64,000 nt of DNA from Plantago major (lineage: Eukaryota; Streptophyta; Magnoliopsida; Lamiales; Plantaginaceae): the NCBI GenBank assembly GCA_026545765.1, contig CM048840.1, forward strand, positions 88,254,877 to 88,318,876, written 5' to 3'. The stretch's first letter is position 1, and every line of letters starts with the position of its first letter. A program made the translations under genes and the position numbers. Shown here piece by piece: positions 32,245 to 44,100 of this stretch. Below the pieces are notes generated by a model. The model made no database searches and had not been told where the DNA came from. It saw only the letters and a list, made by a program, of their open reading frames with translations.

Positions 32245-32439
32245 GTCTTTATCCGGTTTGACACTACGTAAAACGGGTCTTCGGTCCTAAGCCCCCCCCC
32301 CCCCCCCAAAGTTACTTGTGCAGGTCTTTCCCATTAGTGCATTGGACCTTTGAGTGCTTTTGACCCTAGCTTTGGACCTTGACATAGGACGATTCGCAGT
32401 GGTTTAGACTTGGACGACTTAGGAAGAACTTACTTAGAG
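32245..32439. other. Unassigned spacer with a C run, between A and C
   Basis: There is no gene and no match to other parts of the window. It contains a run of about 16 C near 32292-32307. It separates the LTR of A from extra-gene sequence of C, so A may have entered C or its flank. The left junction of A is lost and cannot be compared. Confidence 0.4.
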
Positions 32440-32637
32440 TTTGGGGGACTTCACCCTCAACACCTTCGATGTGATGCGCACTTCTTCAGTGCCATCTTCT
32501 TCAATGATGGTGGAATTGTTGCCGAATTGTAACACATCAATTTTGGATGTGAAAGAGGGTTTTGCGGAGCAAAACTGCTTAATCTTTACCTTTTCAAGTA
32601 AAGCAAGCCCTCTTCTAACATCTGCTTAGTTCGTTGT
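32440..32637 (-). pseudogene. Extra gene of element C, exon 1 fragment
   Basis: The translated minus strand aligns with residues around 50-110 of exon 1 in A (the segment before and after the LEFYNNSRI motif), but with substitutions and stops. It is separated from its own N-terminus (34230-34419) by solo LTR D. This shows that the extra gene is present in a third, older element. Confidence 0.6.
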
Positions 32638-34229
32638 TGTTGGTCCAGATAACGGCAAAAGTAAAAGACTAGAGGGGGTGAATAGTCTTTTAAAACTTTT
32701 GTCGATAAGCACAGTTTCTCAGATATCTGTGAAGATATCCGATACTTAATTTCAGAGAGCGAAAGACTTCTGAGATAAGTGTAAGTACTTTGCAATATAA
32801 GTAAAACAAGTAATAAACTGCAGAAAGTAAATAACACAAGTCTTTTTATAGTGGTATCTGAAGGTGGCGTAATCCTTTAACTAATCCACTTCGGTCTTTC
32901 TCAGACCTAGAATCCACTAAGATAAATGAGGTAACCTTACAGATATCTTTTCTTGATTCCTAAATGCACTAGGTTCCCAACCAAGTGTTCCTCCTGAGTT
33001 ATTCCCCGGCTTTCATGTACCAAGTACTTCTGACTCTAAACCTTTTGAGCTGTTCCTTAGTTTCCCAAACTAAGTACTTCCTTTGCTCAATAACCTTGGA
33101 GTTATTCCTTAGTTTCCCAAACTAAGTACTTCCTGTACTCCACGCCGTTTAAGGTGTTGGTTAAGGTAAATTGTCAGGTGAGCTTCTTTAATAACTTGTT
33201 CAGTGATTCAGATAACTCTGTGAATCAAGTATACTTAATACACTTGGCAATGTATGGTATCTTGTTCTCTACTGACCCAAGTCTATGGTAAGTGTTCAAG
33301 AGAATGAAACTTAGATAAGAAATCTTAGTTCAACTCTTTCACAAATAACAATGCTTGTTAAGGATCAGGACACTTAGAACTTTTGTGCTACTTAGAATCA
33401 AGAGATTTGGTCGCAACAGAAAGCTTGAAGGTAAGTAGTTTGCTTGAGAGCGCTTGTGTGAGTATTCAGTGTTCTTGGAGTTCAGTGTGTGTTCTCAAGC
33501 AGTCTAAGTGTTGATATTTATAGATGAATTTTGAGTGCCGTTTGAATAGTATCCGTTTGAATAGTATCCGTTAGGCTTAAATCAAATTCAAACTATTGAT
33601 ATCTGAGTATAGTATCAGAGGTGTTTGTCTTCTTCTTCGTGGTTACACTTTTGTTCAGACATTTCTGTCTGCGCATTTAATGCACTGTACTATACTTTGT
33701 CCTGTAGTGCCAACGGAACTATGCAAGCTTTCTGAGGCTTTGCACGTTCTTTTCCAGAGATCATCATAGCTCCAGATACCACTTGTTTAAACAACTTTAT
33801 AATATGTTTCTTTTTCAGAAGCATATTTTATGTCCAAGGTATCTGAGTGTAGATATCTATGGGCACTTTCCTCGTCTCAGAAACCTTTTATTCTCAGATA
33901 TCTTTTGCAACTCGTGTGTTTCGAAACACTTGTTTCTCCAAGATATTTGGACATAGGTATCTGAAAAACCCTTGTCTTCAGCAATCTTGTGCACTCTTAA
34001 AATCTTCAAATCCGTTGAACTTTTCGTGCTGGATGCCTTCTTCTTGGTCTTCTTCAGAAATAAAAATTACATTTCGAGACCTAACATCCTATACAAGATT
34101 TGCTAGACTATCATACTTAGTGAGTTTCCTCTTTTACAATGTTCAAGTGAACTAAGAGTACTAATCACCTTTCTGAGCTATGATAAGTCATTAGGTTGCT
34201 GATCAAAATCTAAACAGATATTCCTAACA
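32638..34229 (-). mobile_element. Solo LTR D, same copia family
   Basis: A complete LTR runs from TGTTGGTCCAGATAACGG to TTCCTAACA (1592 bp), with the G tract reduced to five G. Both sides are exon 1 sequence of element C's extra gene, and the flanking five bases are GTTGT (left) and GTTGC (right), a one-base-decayed target duplication. No internal element sequence is attached. This indicates LTR-LTR recombination after insertion. Confidence 0.85.
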
Positions 34230-34419
34230 GTTGCAGCACCGAGCTGATAATCATCAACAAGTACTCCTCCCCAGAGTACTTTAGATTTGCGATTCAACAT
34301 AGAGAAGTTGAATTCACCAACAACTTTGCGATCTTCACAACTATCACTGGCTGTTGCTTTTTAGCAGTTCCAGATGTGGACACTTAATATTTCTTACATA
34401 TGGCTCTTTTTGGTGCCAT
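34230..34419 (-). pseudogene. Extra gene of element C, N-terminus
   Basis: The start ATG is complementary to 34417-34419 (MAPK..., as in A). There is an early stop after 10 codons, and then sequence aligned to the NNRLVG...WGG part of A and B. It continues past solo LTR D into 32440-32637. Confidence 0.6.
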
Positions 34420-34622
34420 CTCTTTAAATAGAAGTAGTGCAGAGAAGTAAGATCGAAAGAGATTAAGGTCGAATTCGATTAAGTGATTCTTTGCAGAAAA
34501 AACTTTGCAGAAATTTAGACACTTTCAGAGAAGATTAGCAGATAAAAGATGAAGGTTTTTGTTGTTTTTGTGCTAGGTGAAATTTGCAATTAGGCAAAAG
34601 TGTTTGTCTTTAACAAAATCTC

Positions 34623-34632
34623 CTTTATATAG
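34623..34632 (-). promoter_or_regulatory. TATA box of the extra gene, element C
   Basis: The minus strand reads CTATATAAAGGAGATTTTG, about 205 bp upstream of the ATG at 34419. It is equivalent to the boxes in A and B. The following 34633-35090 is conserved noncoding sequence, including the TAATTGTGCCCA block. Confidence 0.5.
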
Positions 34633-35093
34633 CAACACAAGTACACAGAATACAATTGAATTATGTATCTATGTATCTTGCAATTGGCACAGGCATGTGT
34701 GAAAAAGCAGTTTTTCATTAAATGCGAGTGGGGCCAGTTACTTGGTTACTGTGCTAGTGGGCTAAGTGGACGCATCTGATCCATTGAATTACAAGCGACA
34801 GTTTTCAATGGTTGAGATTGATTTCTCAACAATGATATCAATCAACACGTGTAATTGTGCCCAATTAATGCTATTTGGCTTGTAGCTATCTGAGTCACTT
34901 TCGACTCTGAGTAACCTGTAACTAGGAGAAAAACTGATTTCTGAGCTTATTAATAATGCGTCTAGTGTTGTTTGAAAATTATCACAAGAATGGAAATTTT
35001 TCAAAACATAAGAGATAGTTGACTTCTGACAGATTGTACTATTGGTCAACTTCTCTCCTTTTGTATTCCCCCTTACTCAGTGGCCTCATGTAT

Positions 35094-35246
35094 CTGAATA
35101 CCTGTTTCAGATACTTCTTTAACCAACTTTAACATTTAGCCTTGATATCTGAGCTCCCGTCTCAGATATCTCCTTCATTCATTAAGTGCCTTTCATTCTC
35201 AGAAAGCCATATTCTTCTCTTATTGGCTCTTTGAGTTCCCGTCTCA
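35094..35246. repeat. Hairpin repeats 3' of pol, element C
   Basis: Units lie at 35094-35110 (stem CTGAA/TTCAG), 35149-35165 (CTGAG/CTCAG) and 35232-35246 (TGAG/CTCA). The loops are similar to those in A and B while the stems differ as pairs. Confidence 0.7.
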
Positions 35247-35279
35247 TTGCCTTAGTAGTTCCATCAATCCAAGACTATG

Positions 35280-36366
35280 TCTCAAAGCGAGGAATCTACT
35301 TTCTTGCAGAGGCTTTGTGAAGATATCGGCAAGTTGGGAGTTTTCTCTTCAATGATCTCATACTCTCTGAGTTGTTGCTGTATCCACAAGATTTGTGATG
35401 CACAACACCCAGCAGCAATATACTCTTCTTTAGTGGTTGAAGTAGCAATTGAGTTTTGCTTCTTGCTGAAGCATGATATCAATCTAGCACCAAGTAATTG
35501 ACATGTTCCTGAGGTACTTTTTCTATCAAGCATTGATCCAACATAATGAGCATCAAAATAGCCAACTAAACTCAATCCACTCTCTTTTGGATACCACAAT
35601 CCAACTTCCACTGTACATTTTACATACCTTAGAATCTTCATAGTAGTATTATAGTGTGATTGCATTGGATTTGCCTGAAATCTTGCACATACACCAACTA
35701 CATATTGAATATCTGGTCTGCTTGTTGTAAGGTATAGTAGAGACCCAATTAATTTCCTATACTTGTGTTCTTCAACACTCTTATCAGACTCAGTATAGGT
35801 CATCTTGGTTCCAATGCTCATTGGTATCTTAGAATTCTTTCAGAAGGCTTTAGATTAAACTTATTGAGCATATCCTTAGAATACTTTATTTGACTAATGA
35901 ATATTCCATCATCAAGTTGCTTGAATTGCAACCCTAGGAAGTAATTCAATTCTCCCATCATGCTCATCTCAAATTTACTTTTCATGAGTTCAGAAAAATC
36001 TTCACAAAGTTGCTTGTCCTTAGATCCAAAGATTATGTCATCAACATAAACTTGTACTAAGGGTAGTTTCCCATCATGGTTCAATGTAAAGAGAGTTTTG
36101 TCAACTTCTCCTTTCTTGAATCCACTTCCCAGCAAGTACTTGGCCAAACTATCATACCATGCTCTTGGAGCTTGTTTAAGTCCATATAGATCTTTCTGAA
36201 GCTTATAGACCATCTTGCTTTCTGAGGAAACTTCAAAACCTGGTGGTTGTTCAACATAGACTTCCTCAGAAAGCTCACAATTTAGGAATGCAGTCATGAC
36301 ATCCATTTGGTAAACTTTAAAGTCATTATGAGCTGCAAAGGCTACAAATAGTCTGATTGCATCCAA
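35280..36366 (-). pseudogene. pol: Copia RT and RNase H, element C
   Basis: RT is open in 35818-36366 (segments [21 protein letters not shown] and [13 protein letters not shown]), then RNase H in 35282-35821 (SRPDIQY, TSTTKEEYIAAGCC). A one-base loss near 35820 shifts the frame between them. About 190 bp of the RNase H C-terminus, present in A and B, are deleted: the sequence jumps at 35336. RNase H also has Lys for Ala in the usual TEAEY motif. The element is more diverged from A and B than they are from each other. Confidence 0.85.
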
Positions 36367-36411
36367 TCTTGCAACTGGAGCATATGAATCATCAAACTCT
36401 AGTCCTTCAGT

Positions 36412-38446
36412 CTAGGTAAAGCGCTTGGCAACCAACCTTGCTTTGTTTCTGGTTATTTCACCAGATTCATTCATCTTGTTTCTGAAAACCCATTTAGTTC
36501 CTGTGACAGATATTCCATCAATATAGGGAACTAGTTTCCAGACTTTATTTCTCTCAAATTGATCCAATTTTTCTTGCATTGCTAAGATCCGATCTTGGTC
36601 TTTTAACGCTTCTTCAATGGTCTTTGGTTCAATATCTGAGATGAAACATCCATAGAGAGAATCTGCATTTTCAGCAATTGCTCTCCTAGTTCTTACCCCT
36701 TGGTCTAAAGGACCTATCACATCCTTTGCAGGATGATCTCTTATCCATTTTATAATAGGTTTAGAACTAGTAGGATCATTATCATTTTGATTCATTTCTG
36801 TTTCATTATGATCTTGATGAGATACTTGATCAATATCTAAGATATCTGGCACGTGTGATGTGCTTGGGATATCTGACACTTGTTCAGTGTCTTGGGTATC
36901 TGAGACAGGATTCTCAGCAACCTCCTGCTCAGAGACATTTTCATAATGAAGATTCTCAGTGACTCGATCCATTTATGGATTTCTCATAGGAAACTCTTCA
37001 TCATGCCTTAGAGTCATCTGGTTGTTACTTGGCAATGGTTGCCTTTGTTCGTCAGACACATTCTCCAAGTGAATGATAGAATTATTTCCTTGTGGAGTTT
37101 CTTATTCTGAATCCTTGATCATAAGTTCTTTGAACCTGTCTGAGAGTTCTTCATTCAAGGGTACTTTCTTGTTTCCTTCATAGAACACTACATGGACAGA
37201 TTCTTCAATCTTTTGTGTTCTTTTGTTGTAGATTCTGTAAGCTTTGCTATTCATTAAATAACCAAGAAATACTCCTTCATCTGCCTTTGGTTGAAATGTT
37301 CTTTGATATTCTTTAACATTGTTAAGAAAAAAACATAAGCAACCAAACACCCTTAAATGTTTGATACTAGGGGGTCTACCAATCAATCACTCATAGGGAG
37401 TCTTGTCATGGTGTTTGTTGATCAAACATCTATTCTAAGTGTAGCACGTTGTATTTACAGCTTCAACCCAATAGATTTCACTTATTTAAGTGTCAGCAAG
37501 CATTGTTCTTGCTGCCTCTTTTAGGGTCATATTCTTCCTTTTAGCAACACCATTTTGTTGTGGTGTCCTTACTGAAGATAGTTGATGTTGTATACCTTTG
37601 CAAGTACAAAAATCTTTTATGTACTGGTTTACAAACTCAGTACCATGGTCTGTTCTGATCACACATACCTTGTCATTTTTCATGACTTCAAGCTTATTCA
37701 GCAGGCTTGGTATCTCGACCCTTGCGTCATATTTCTATTTGAGGAAAACAACCCAAGTGAATCTTGAGTAGACATCTACAACAACCAGACCATACTTCTT
37801 TCCTGCATAACTAGTTACTGAGGACTTAAAGAGATCCACATGTAACAGTTGCAGTGGCCTCACACTGGAATGTCTAGTTTTAGACTTGAAAGATGTTTTG
37901 GCTTGTTTCGCTAATTGGCAAGCTGATCATACACCATCTTTTCCGTATGCCATCGTAGGTAATTCTTTCTTGGCTAGCTTATTCAGAGTTTTGAATGTGA
38001 CTCATCCTTTTGTGCCATAGCCAATTTTCCTCAGTGTAGCCAGATTGACTCACCATGAGGCATTCTTCAGTTGTAGCAGATGCCCAGTCAGCAACATTGA
38101 GACTTCCTTTCCGCCTAGCAACCAAGACTACCGGATTTGACTCATTGTTAATCAATTTGCAGAATTTAGATTTGATCTTCACTGAGAACCCCTTGTCAGC
38201 AAATTGACTCATTCTGAGAAGATTATATTTCAATCCATCTACACGTAGTACTCCAGTGATTGTAAGGGCTCCCAACTTCAGATCTCCAAATCCTACGGTT
38301 GGATTCACTTCTCCTCCAGCAAACCTGATATCTGGTCCTATATCACACACTCTGTAGTTAACCAAATTTGCTTTGTCTCCTGTCATGTGCTTCCCACATC
38401 CACTGTCAAAGTGCCACGTTGGATTCTTCTTTAGAGTGGACTGCAC
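36412..38446 (-). pseudogene. pol: Copia protease, integrase and hinge, element C
   Basis: From 5' to 3' on the minus strand: protease with FDSGCGKHMTGD (37979-38446); a damaged zinc module of integrase; an integrase core with RTDHGTEF and GVAKRKNMT (37486-37683), where the residue after Ala is Lys in place of the catalytic Glu; the C-terminal part (37102-37386); and the Asp/Ser/Ile-rich hinge leading into RT (36412-36972). Stops interrupt at several points. The hinge carries SDIPSTSHVPDILD-like repeats, comparable to B and to fragment E. Confidence 0.8.
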
Positions 38447-38464
38447 AAAACATGAAACATGGAG

Positions 38465-39831
38465 TTAGGTTCTCATCACAACAATGGAACCATCTAGACT
38501 AATGAATCTCCCAGTAGGAATCCACTTTTGGATGAATTTCTTAGGGACATTCTTTTGTCTGATAGGAGCATAAGGAGGAATTTTAGGTAAATGACTAATA
38601 TCATTATTATCAAGAACTATTTTCCTTCTTGGGGTGTTCCTGTCAGGTTGTTGAGTCTGCTTTTCAGCGAACTTAGCTTTCCTTCTCAGATTCCTTCTAG
38701 CCCTGGCATTCTGATTGCTTGTGGTTTGTTCTTTCTTCCACTTCTGATGATTGCTGTGAGCAATCCTAGTTTTCATCCATCGCTCTTGCTCTAGTTTGTA
38801 CTCATGAGCAAGTAGTTTTCCGATGGATTTGTAGCCAATGCCATTTCGAGCACCTGGTGCCAACTGAGATCTTCTCTCAGCAGCTTTACTAGTCTCTGGG
38901 TCATCTTTCTTTCCATAAAATGTGACATTAGAGAATTTGGCAGCTCCAGCAATCTTCCCTTTCTGAGAGACATAGCACTATGGGTGATTACACTTTCCAG
39001 TGTGTTGTTCCTTTACAAGAACTTTCCCAACAGATTTCTTTGGGATTTGTTTTTCCCTCAAAGGTTTGGTCGCAACTGCCTTTCCTTTGTCAACATCCTT
39101 AGCTTTCTGACCAATGTTATAAGTTGTTTGGGAACCATCTTGCTGACCACTAAAAAATGTCATTCTTTCATCACTTTTGTTCAGAATGGTAGAGCTATTT
39201 GTTTGCGTGTCTAGCACAAGTCCTCCTTTCTCTGAAGGATCTCATAGGTAAGAGTGTACTTCAGTGAGAGTGTCACAAGCTTTGGCATAAGATTGGAAGG
39301 ACAATTCTTTCTTTTTGAGTTCTTCATTTTTAGAAAGAAGACCATCACACTTCTTTTAAAGGATATCTATTGTCTCTTCATGTAACTTTCCTGTTTCATC
39401 TATCTGTGCCTTTAGAAATGCATTCTCAGCATTCTTTGTCTCAGATAGCTTCTGCAGTTGTGAGCACTCCTTTTCAAGAGATTTCTTTTTAGCTTCAAGA
39501 ATTTTGGTTCTTGCTTGGACAACCATAAATTCTCTTTCATAAAGATCAAGTTCCTTTCTGAGGTGTTCTAGATCTTAGATTCCTTCCTCATCACTCTCAC
39601 AGTTTATATATCGAGATATAGTGGTTACCTCATCAGCCATTAGGCATGGCTCGATGTTGGAGCAATCTGGATAGATCTCCTCAGCAACCCCGCACATTTC
39701 CTTCTTCTTTTGACCAAAGTCAACCAATTCATAAGTGATGCCACACAACTCCGGTGATGGAAGTTTAGAATCATCTGAATCTTAATCCTCAGATTCAGAG
39801 TCAAGATCAAGAGCATCAGGTAGGATTTGAA

Positions 39832-39865
<34 letters not shown>

Positions 39866-41043
39866 AGCTTGCAAAGCATCCTCATGCCTTTCAATAAATA
39901 TTGTTGCTACTAGTTCTTGGATAACGGATTACAAAGAAGATACTAGTACAAAGAAAACACACATTTTGAGATGATGAACTTCGCAATGCAATAATAATAA
40001 AAGGTCTGAATGTTTCATTGGATCTGAATGCAAAGTAGTCAGACGGTACAGTGACGTCTCCAGAATAGTAAAATACTTGAAACATACAAGAGTATCCAAC
40101 ATTAAGATATGCTCCCAGTAATAACCCAAAAGTATAATCTAAATGGTGCAATAACATTCGAGATAGGTCACGCATCCTATGCCTGTGCACCTTCAGATAA
40201 GAAGCCTCTTCTTCCCGCTGGACGATTAGCAATATGTCCATGACAACCCCAAAGCTTGGCGTTGACACCATCAGGCTGAATTCTGTTCTCTGATTTCAAT
40301 TGCACATAATCAGAGAGGTTAATTTTAGTGAAACCCAACTTTCGGCTGATAATGATCTTCTGACGGCCAGGGAACTTGAACTTAGCACGACGAAGAGCCT
40401 CCTGGGCATTAAGGCTATTAGTATCCTTGCAACGGACAGAGAGAAGAACCTGCCCAATAGCCACACGGGCACAAACACCCTGAGGCTTGCCAAAAGCACC
40501 CCTCATACCAGTTTGGAGCCTATCAGCTCCAGCATACGACAATATCTTGTTAATACGGAGAACATGGAAAGGATGGACCCTAACCCTCAAGTGGAAAGCA
40601 TCCTTCCCTGAAAACTTAGTTATGTACTTATTGCATGCGATGCAAGACGACTTCAAGGTGCTTCACTAGACACATTCTCCTTCCCCCAACTGACCAAGTG
40701 AACACAGAAGGGGAATTCATCAACTCCCTTCTTCTTCATTCCCACATCATAGATTCTGATCTTGGGATCAGGGACACCATGGCAGTACCGCGACTTTGGG
40801 TATGGCTTATTCTTAATTTGACGGTTACACTTTGAGCATAGCTCTCTAACGTCTCTTGAAATTTCTCCTATCTTTCTTCTCACATGTCTTTAGCATGTTG
40901 TAAGCTGGGCAGTCCTTTTTAAAGTGACCAAGTTTCTGACAATAGAAACAGATATCTTTTCGGATTTCTGCTCCCTCAGTACTCGATGCTTGCTGAGCAG
41001 GCTTCTTCAATAAAAGAGTTCTTCTACTGGATGCTTCCTTCAT
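38465..41043 (-). pseudogene. gag: Copia gag of element C, split by an RPL10 retrocopy
   Basis: The right part (40846-41043) holds the zinc knuckle CFYCQKLGHFKKDC. The left part (38465-39833) holds the coiled coil and the basic C-terminal region (open at 38465-38863), ending at TAA 38465-38467. The two are separated by the retrocopy at 39834-40836. The gag N-terminus, primer site and most of the 5' LTR are deleted: the gag sequence joins a stub of the LTR near 41056. Many stops and shifts are present. Confidence 0.8.
39834..40836 (-). pseudogene. RPL10: Processed retrocopy of cytosolic ribosomal protein L10 (uL16)
   Basis: On the minus strand the N-terminal part ([20 protein letters not shown]) is followed by [19 protein letters not shown], then after a frameshift and stop near 40660 by a 150-codon open part (40177-40650) with [19 protein letters not shown] and [18 protein letters not shown]. 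These are hallmark segments of eukaryotic L10/uL16, a 60S subunit protein. No introns are present. The first few codons are missing (5' truncation), about 310 bp of 3' UTR follow the stop at 40177, and a 30-base T run (39834-39863) represents the poly(A) tail. This is a LINE-mediated processed copy inserted in gag of element C. No clear target duplication is seen; about 11 bases of gag are missing at the site. Confidence 0.92.
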
Positions 41044-41055
41044 GTTCTTCTTAAA

Positions 41056-41190
41056 AGATATAAAAATTACATTCAGAGACCTAACATCCTATACAAGATT
41101 TGTTAGACTAACATACGCAGTAAGTTTCCTCTTTTACAATGTTCAAGTGAACTAAGAGTACTTGTTACCTTTCTGAGCTAAGATAAGTCA
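41056..41190 (-). repeat. Stub of the 5' LTR of element C
   Basis: It matches the distal 135 bp or so of the family LTR (AACATCCTATACAAGATTTG through CTAAGATAAGTCAT), lacking the last 40 bp. It is joined directly to gag, which indicates a large deletion. Confidence 0.75.
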
Positions 41191-42048
41191 TATCCACTCC
41201 GAGACTTTTGTACCTTTGCTTATTTTGATACTCTCTTTTCTATTTTATCCTAGAGCAAGAGCTAATTATTTTTATCACCGATAATACCATAGTAGGGCCA
41301 ACAGGGTTACCTTTTGATGTTGTTCATCTTCCACTTCTCCCTCAAACCAATTTCTCAAACTAGGGTTAGGGTTTTCTTCTCTACTTTCCCCCAAACCAAT
41401 TCTTGATCATGATCAAAACATGATTCTCCTCCATTCTTTGGAACTCGTTGCTTCATTTTTTCATTCAAGCTCTGCGGTAGGTTGCTGTCACAGCTAAAGT
41501 AAAGAATGTATAGGATATTAGGTGGAGTTTCATAAGGAGTCAAAAAGCTTTCAAAGGAGTTAGTGAAAGGTATAGAAAAGATTCAGAAAGGTGATACTAC
41601 TAATCATATTCACGCTGCTGACAAATAAGGACTCAAGGGTAGCAGTGTTCACACAGTTGCACATAGGACTTCAATTAGAGTAGCAAGTACATTCACTCAT
41701 CAAAGTAGAATGGGTCGGGTTTGGTCAAAGAATATATTTAGCAAGCAGTAAAGCATGAAAACAAATCCACAGCCCCTCATCTTAGTCATAATTTACACTT
41801 AGTACTCTCCCACAGATCAACCCTTTTTTCAAAAAGTAAAAGATCTAAGACATAACAGATAAGATCAAAAACATAAATTAAATTGCAAACTACTAAGTGT
41901 GATTATTTAAAGTTATGACAAACCAAGTAAGTAATAGTCAAATTCCTCCCCCAAACGTAGCTAAGAGCAGATAGAGAAACTAGGAAGGTAAAATGAAAAA
42001 TAAAAGATACTCCCCTCTCGGTGTTGTGTTCTCCAACCAGATGGTGGT
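41191..42048. other. Noncoding 3' region of the Athila-like element
   Basis: There is no convincing gene. AT-rich sequence lies between the copia LTR stub and the stop of the env-like gene. It should contain the 3' end of the Athila-like element, but no polypurine tract or matching LTR was recognised. Confidence 0.4.
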
Positions 42049-43344
42049 TTAGGATGAAGATCCTCCAGGAGGCTGTGGAGGATAAAATCCTTGATAGCCT
42101 TGGTAGTACTGCGATGGATCGACCTCGGGCGGTGGATAAAGCTGCGGTGGTGGGTAATAAGGTGGATACTCAAAGTGACCATACCCACTAATGTTCTCTT
42201 GCTGGAAAGAGATTTACTCATAGTTGTGTAGGTAGGTAACATGATTAATCCACTCCGACCTCCGGCCCATTTCGTCCATTTCATCTCGCCTTCGCGCACT
42301 CCCTTGACTCCCCATCTGATAGTTGTTCACAAATTCGTTGAACGAATTCATGTCAAAAGCTCCTTACGGTGGATCCGCTACTCCTCTTCTTCTAAGTTCG
42401 GCTTTGGCAGCCTCCTCGTGCATCTCAATGAGGTGGATGGTTCTGTCTTCATCAAAAGGTTCTATGAGCGGAGCGTATCCTGACTCACTAGTAGGAACCC
42501 CATTCTTCTCGCATATTGCAATGATAAGACCGGAAAATGGTAGGTTCCTTCTTTCGTTCCTCTTCACCAATTGCATTTCCTAAACCTGTGCTCGAGAGAT
42601 AGCTGTCCATACATTGATAAGGGATGTGTGGATTCTCGAGAAGAGAGGAGCCATGGTGGTCCCCCCTGCTTCCAACATAAATGTAGTGACCTTCCATAAT
42701 TGTGTAGACAAGTGTGGCTACGTCTTCTTTAAGCCCTTCGTGGTGCAGGGTTGGCTTCAAGTAGTCTCTACAAAGTGCATCCAAAACCTTTCTCTTTCAT
42801 TGAGCGTAGCCCTCAGAATGGATACTCCCACTGCATCCCTTCTAAAACTTTCTCCGAGTAATACCCTTGGGATGTTTAGTAGGATATCTCCGTACTCCAA
42901 CTCGTGATATGCCGGTTCCTTGTATTCGCCATGAATGTGCTCCTCCGGGATGTTGAAGAAATTATTGATGGCTCCTGGCCCAAACATGAACTCTACCCCT
43001 CGTACGGTGATGGGGTGATCCAAAAATACATCCTCCGGCTTGTCAATCTTTTGTTGGAAATATTCCGCATAGTACTCTCGGACCACCTCTATGTCATATC
43101 CTCAAAGGATGGAAGTGAAGGTTCCCCAGAAATAGAGATTCAAAACGTCGAGTATCCAGTTTAGGGCAGGGTTCAATCCCCATCCGATCTTTATGTTCCT
43201 CTCGGGAACTACTCATCGGTCGCTATTAACTAATAGTCAACTCTGAGCCTTCCTTGAAAGGGTTGCCGATGCCACTTTCTTTCCTTTCTTTGCTCTCTTA
43301 GTTCTTGGTTCACCTACATCCCTTCCTCCTTTGGTTCTTCCCAT
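42049..43344 (-). pseudogene. Env-like gene of an Athila-like gypsy element
   Basis: A probable start lies at 43344 (MGRTKGG, then a Lys/Arg-rich stretch). The central part has EVVREYYAEYF, a VRGVEFMFGPGAINNFFNI segment and FWMHFVETT, then (after a frameshift near 42770) a TLVYTIMEGHYIYVG segment. This is the pattern of the plant 'putative plant transposon protein' domain found in the third gene of Athila elements (VREFYAN..., VRG..., FSP..IN..L). The C-terminus is Pro/Tyr-rich (repeated YPPP) and ends at 42049. There are at least three breaks: near 43120, near 42770 and a stop near 42365. In the family this protein's role is unknown; it sits where retroviruses have env. It is separated from gag-protease by 1.2 kb without any pol. 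Confidence 0.6.
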
Positions 43345-44090
43345 AGTACCTGGGCCAAAAAAAGTGTGTGAGATAGCATGTTTGGAGTTAAGTCAATTCT
43401 AAAGCTTACATGCAAATCCAATGTGGTTTCTCCTCCCCCAAACCTAATGTACGGCACAATGAGTATGCAAGATTATAGCTTGTAATAAGATCAATAGCCA
43501 CTTCAAAATAATGCAAGAACTAGGCATGTAACTCAAGTTTTCAAATTGTCTCAAGCATCAAGTTGAAAGGCAAATTGTAATGTAGTCTCCATCCTATGAG
43601 CATATGACGATGCAAACATATTTTCTAAGAATACTTCAACAAATTAAGACCATGTGAGCAAGTAATCAAGGCAGAAAGGGGTCGACAAAGGAGTTTGTTC
43701 TATTGAGACATTTTATCGAACACTTGGTAGGCAAGAACAAAAACATTCAAATCGTCAAACGATTTGTCAAATCTCCATCAAGCAAGTTTTAATGTAGTGA
43801 ATACTAAAAGTAAGCATGTATCCACATATCTTAAACATCAACAAATCAAAACAATTGAAGCACATAATTGCAAAGCACTCAAGAAGCAAGAACAAAGTGC
43901 AAGCAAAGAGTTGGATGATATAATCATTGAATTGAGGATGTAATGAAGATAATAATGAGTAGAGATCACTTACTTCATGTTGATGATGGATGGGTAAGCT
44001 AATAATGCAATGGGGATGATAGAATTATAGAGCAAGTGAAGAATTTGTGAAGAAAATGAAGTGGGGGGAGAACAAAAACATTTTTGGGAG
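43345..44090 (-). other. Noncoding leader upstream of the env-like gene
   Basis: AT-rich with no open frame of note. The part 43740-43960 resembles 48590-48820 (shared GTAAGCATG, CAATTTGTCAAATCT-like and GATGTAATGAAGATAA motifs). Read on the minus strand it lies between the TATA box at 44091 and the start at 43344, so it may be a transcribed leader or an intron. A CCCAG acceptor-like site lies 8 bp before the ATG. Confidence 0.4.
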
Positions 44091-44100
44091 TTTTATAAGA
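44091..44100 (-). promoter_or_regulatory. TATA box upstream of the env-like gene
   Basis: The minus strand reads TCTTATAAAAC. A GC-rich inverted repeat (CTCACTGCGGT at 44123-44133 with ACCGCAGTGAG at 44143-44153) lies 23 bp upstream of it. The start codon at 43344 is about 750 bp downstream. Confidence 0.4.

Noticed and set aside
32292..32307. Long C, G or T runs (also 11948, 30644, 39834, 51303, 53578, 55201, 57177, 58105) as functional signals
   Set aside because: The T runs at 39834 and 53578 are poly(A) tails of retrocopies. The other runs are slippage-prone homopolymers whose length may be unreliable; only the LTR runs inside a conserved stem are reported.
40300..40611. Plus-strand open frames over the L10 retrocopy
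   Set aside because: They lie antisense to a clear L10 coding sequence.
41961..42299. 112-codon minus-strand frame next to the env-like gene
   Set aside because: The neighbouring frame continues the Pro/Tyr-rich env-like C-terminus, so this is an out-of-frame shadow.
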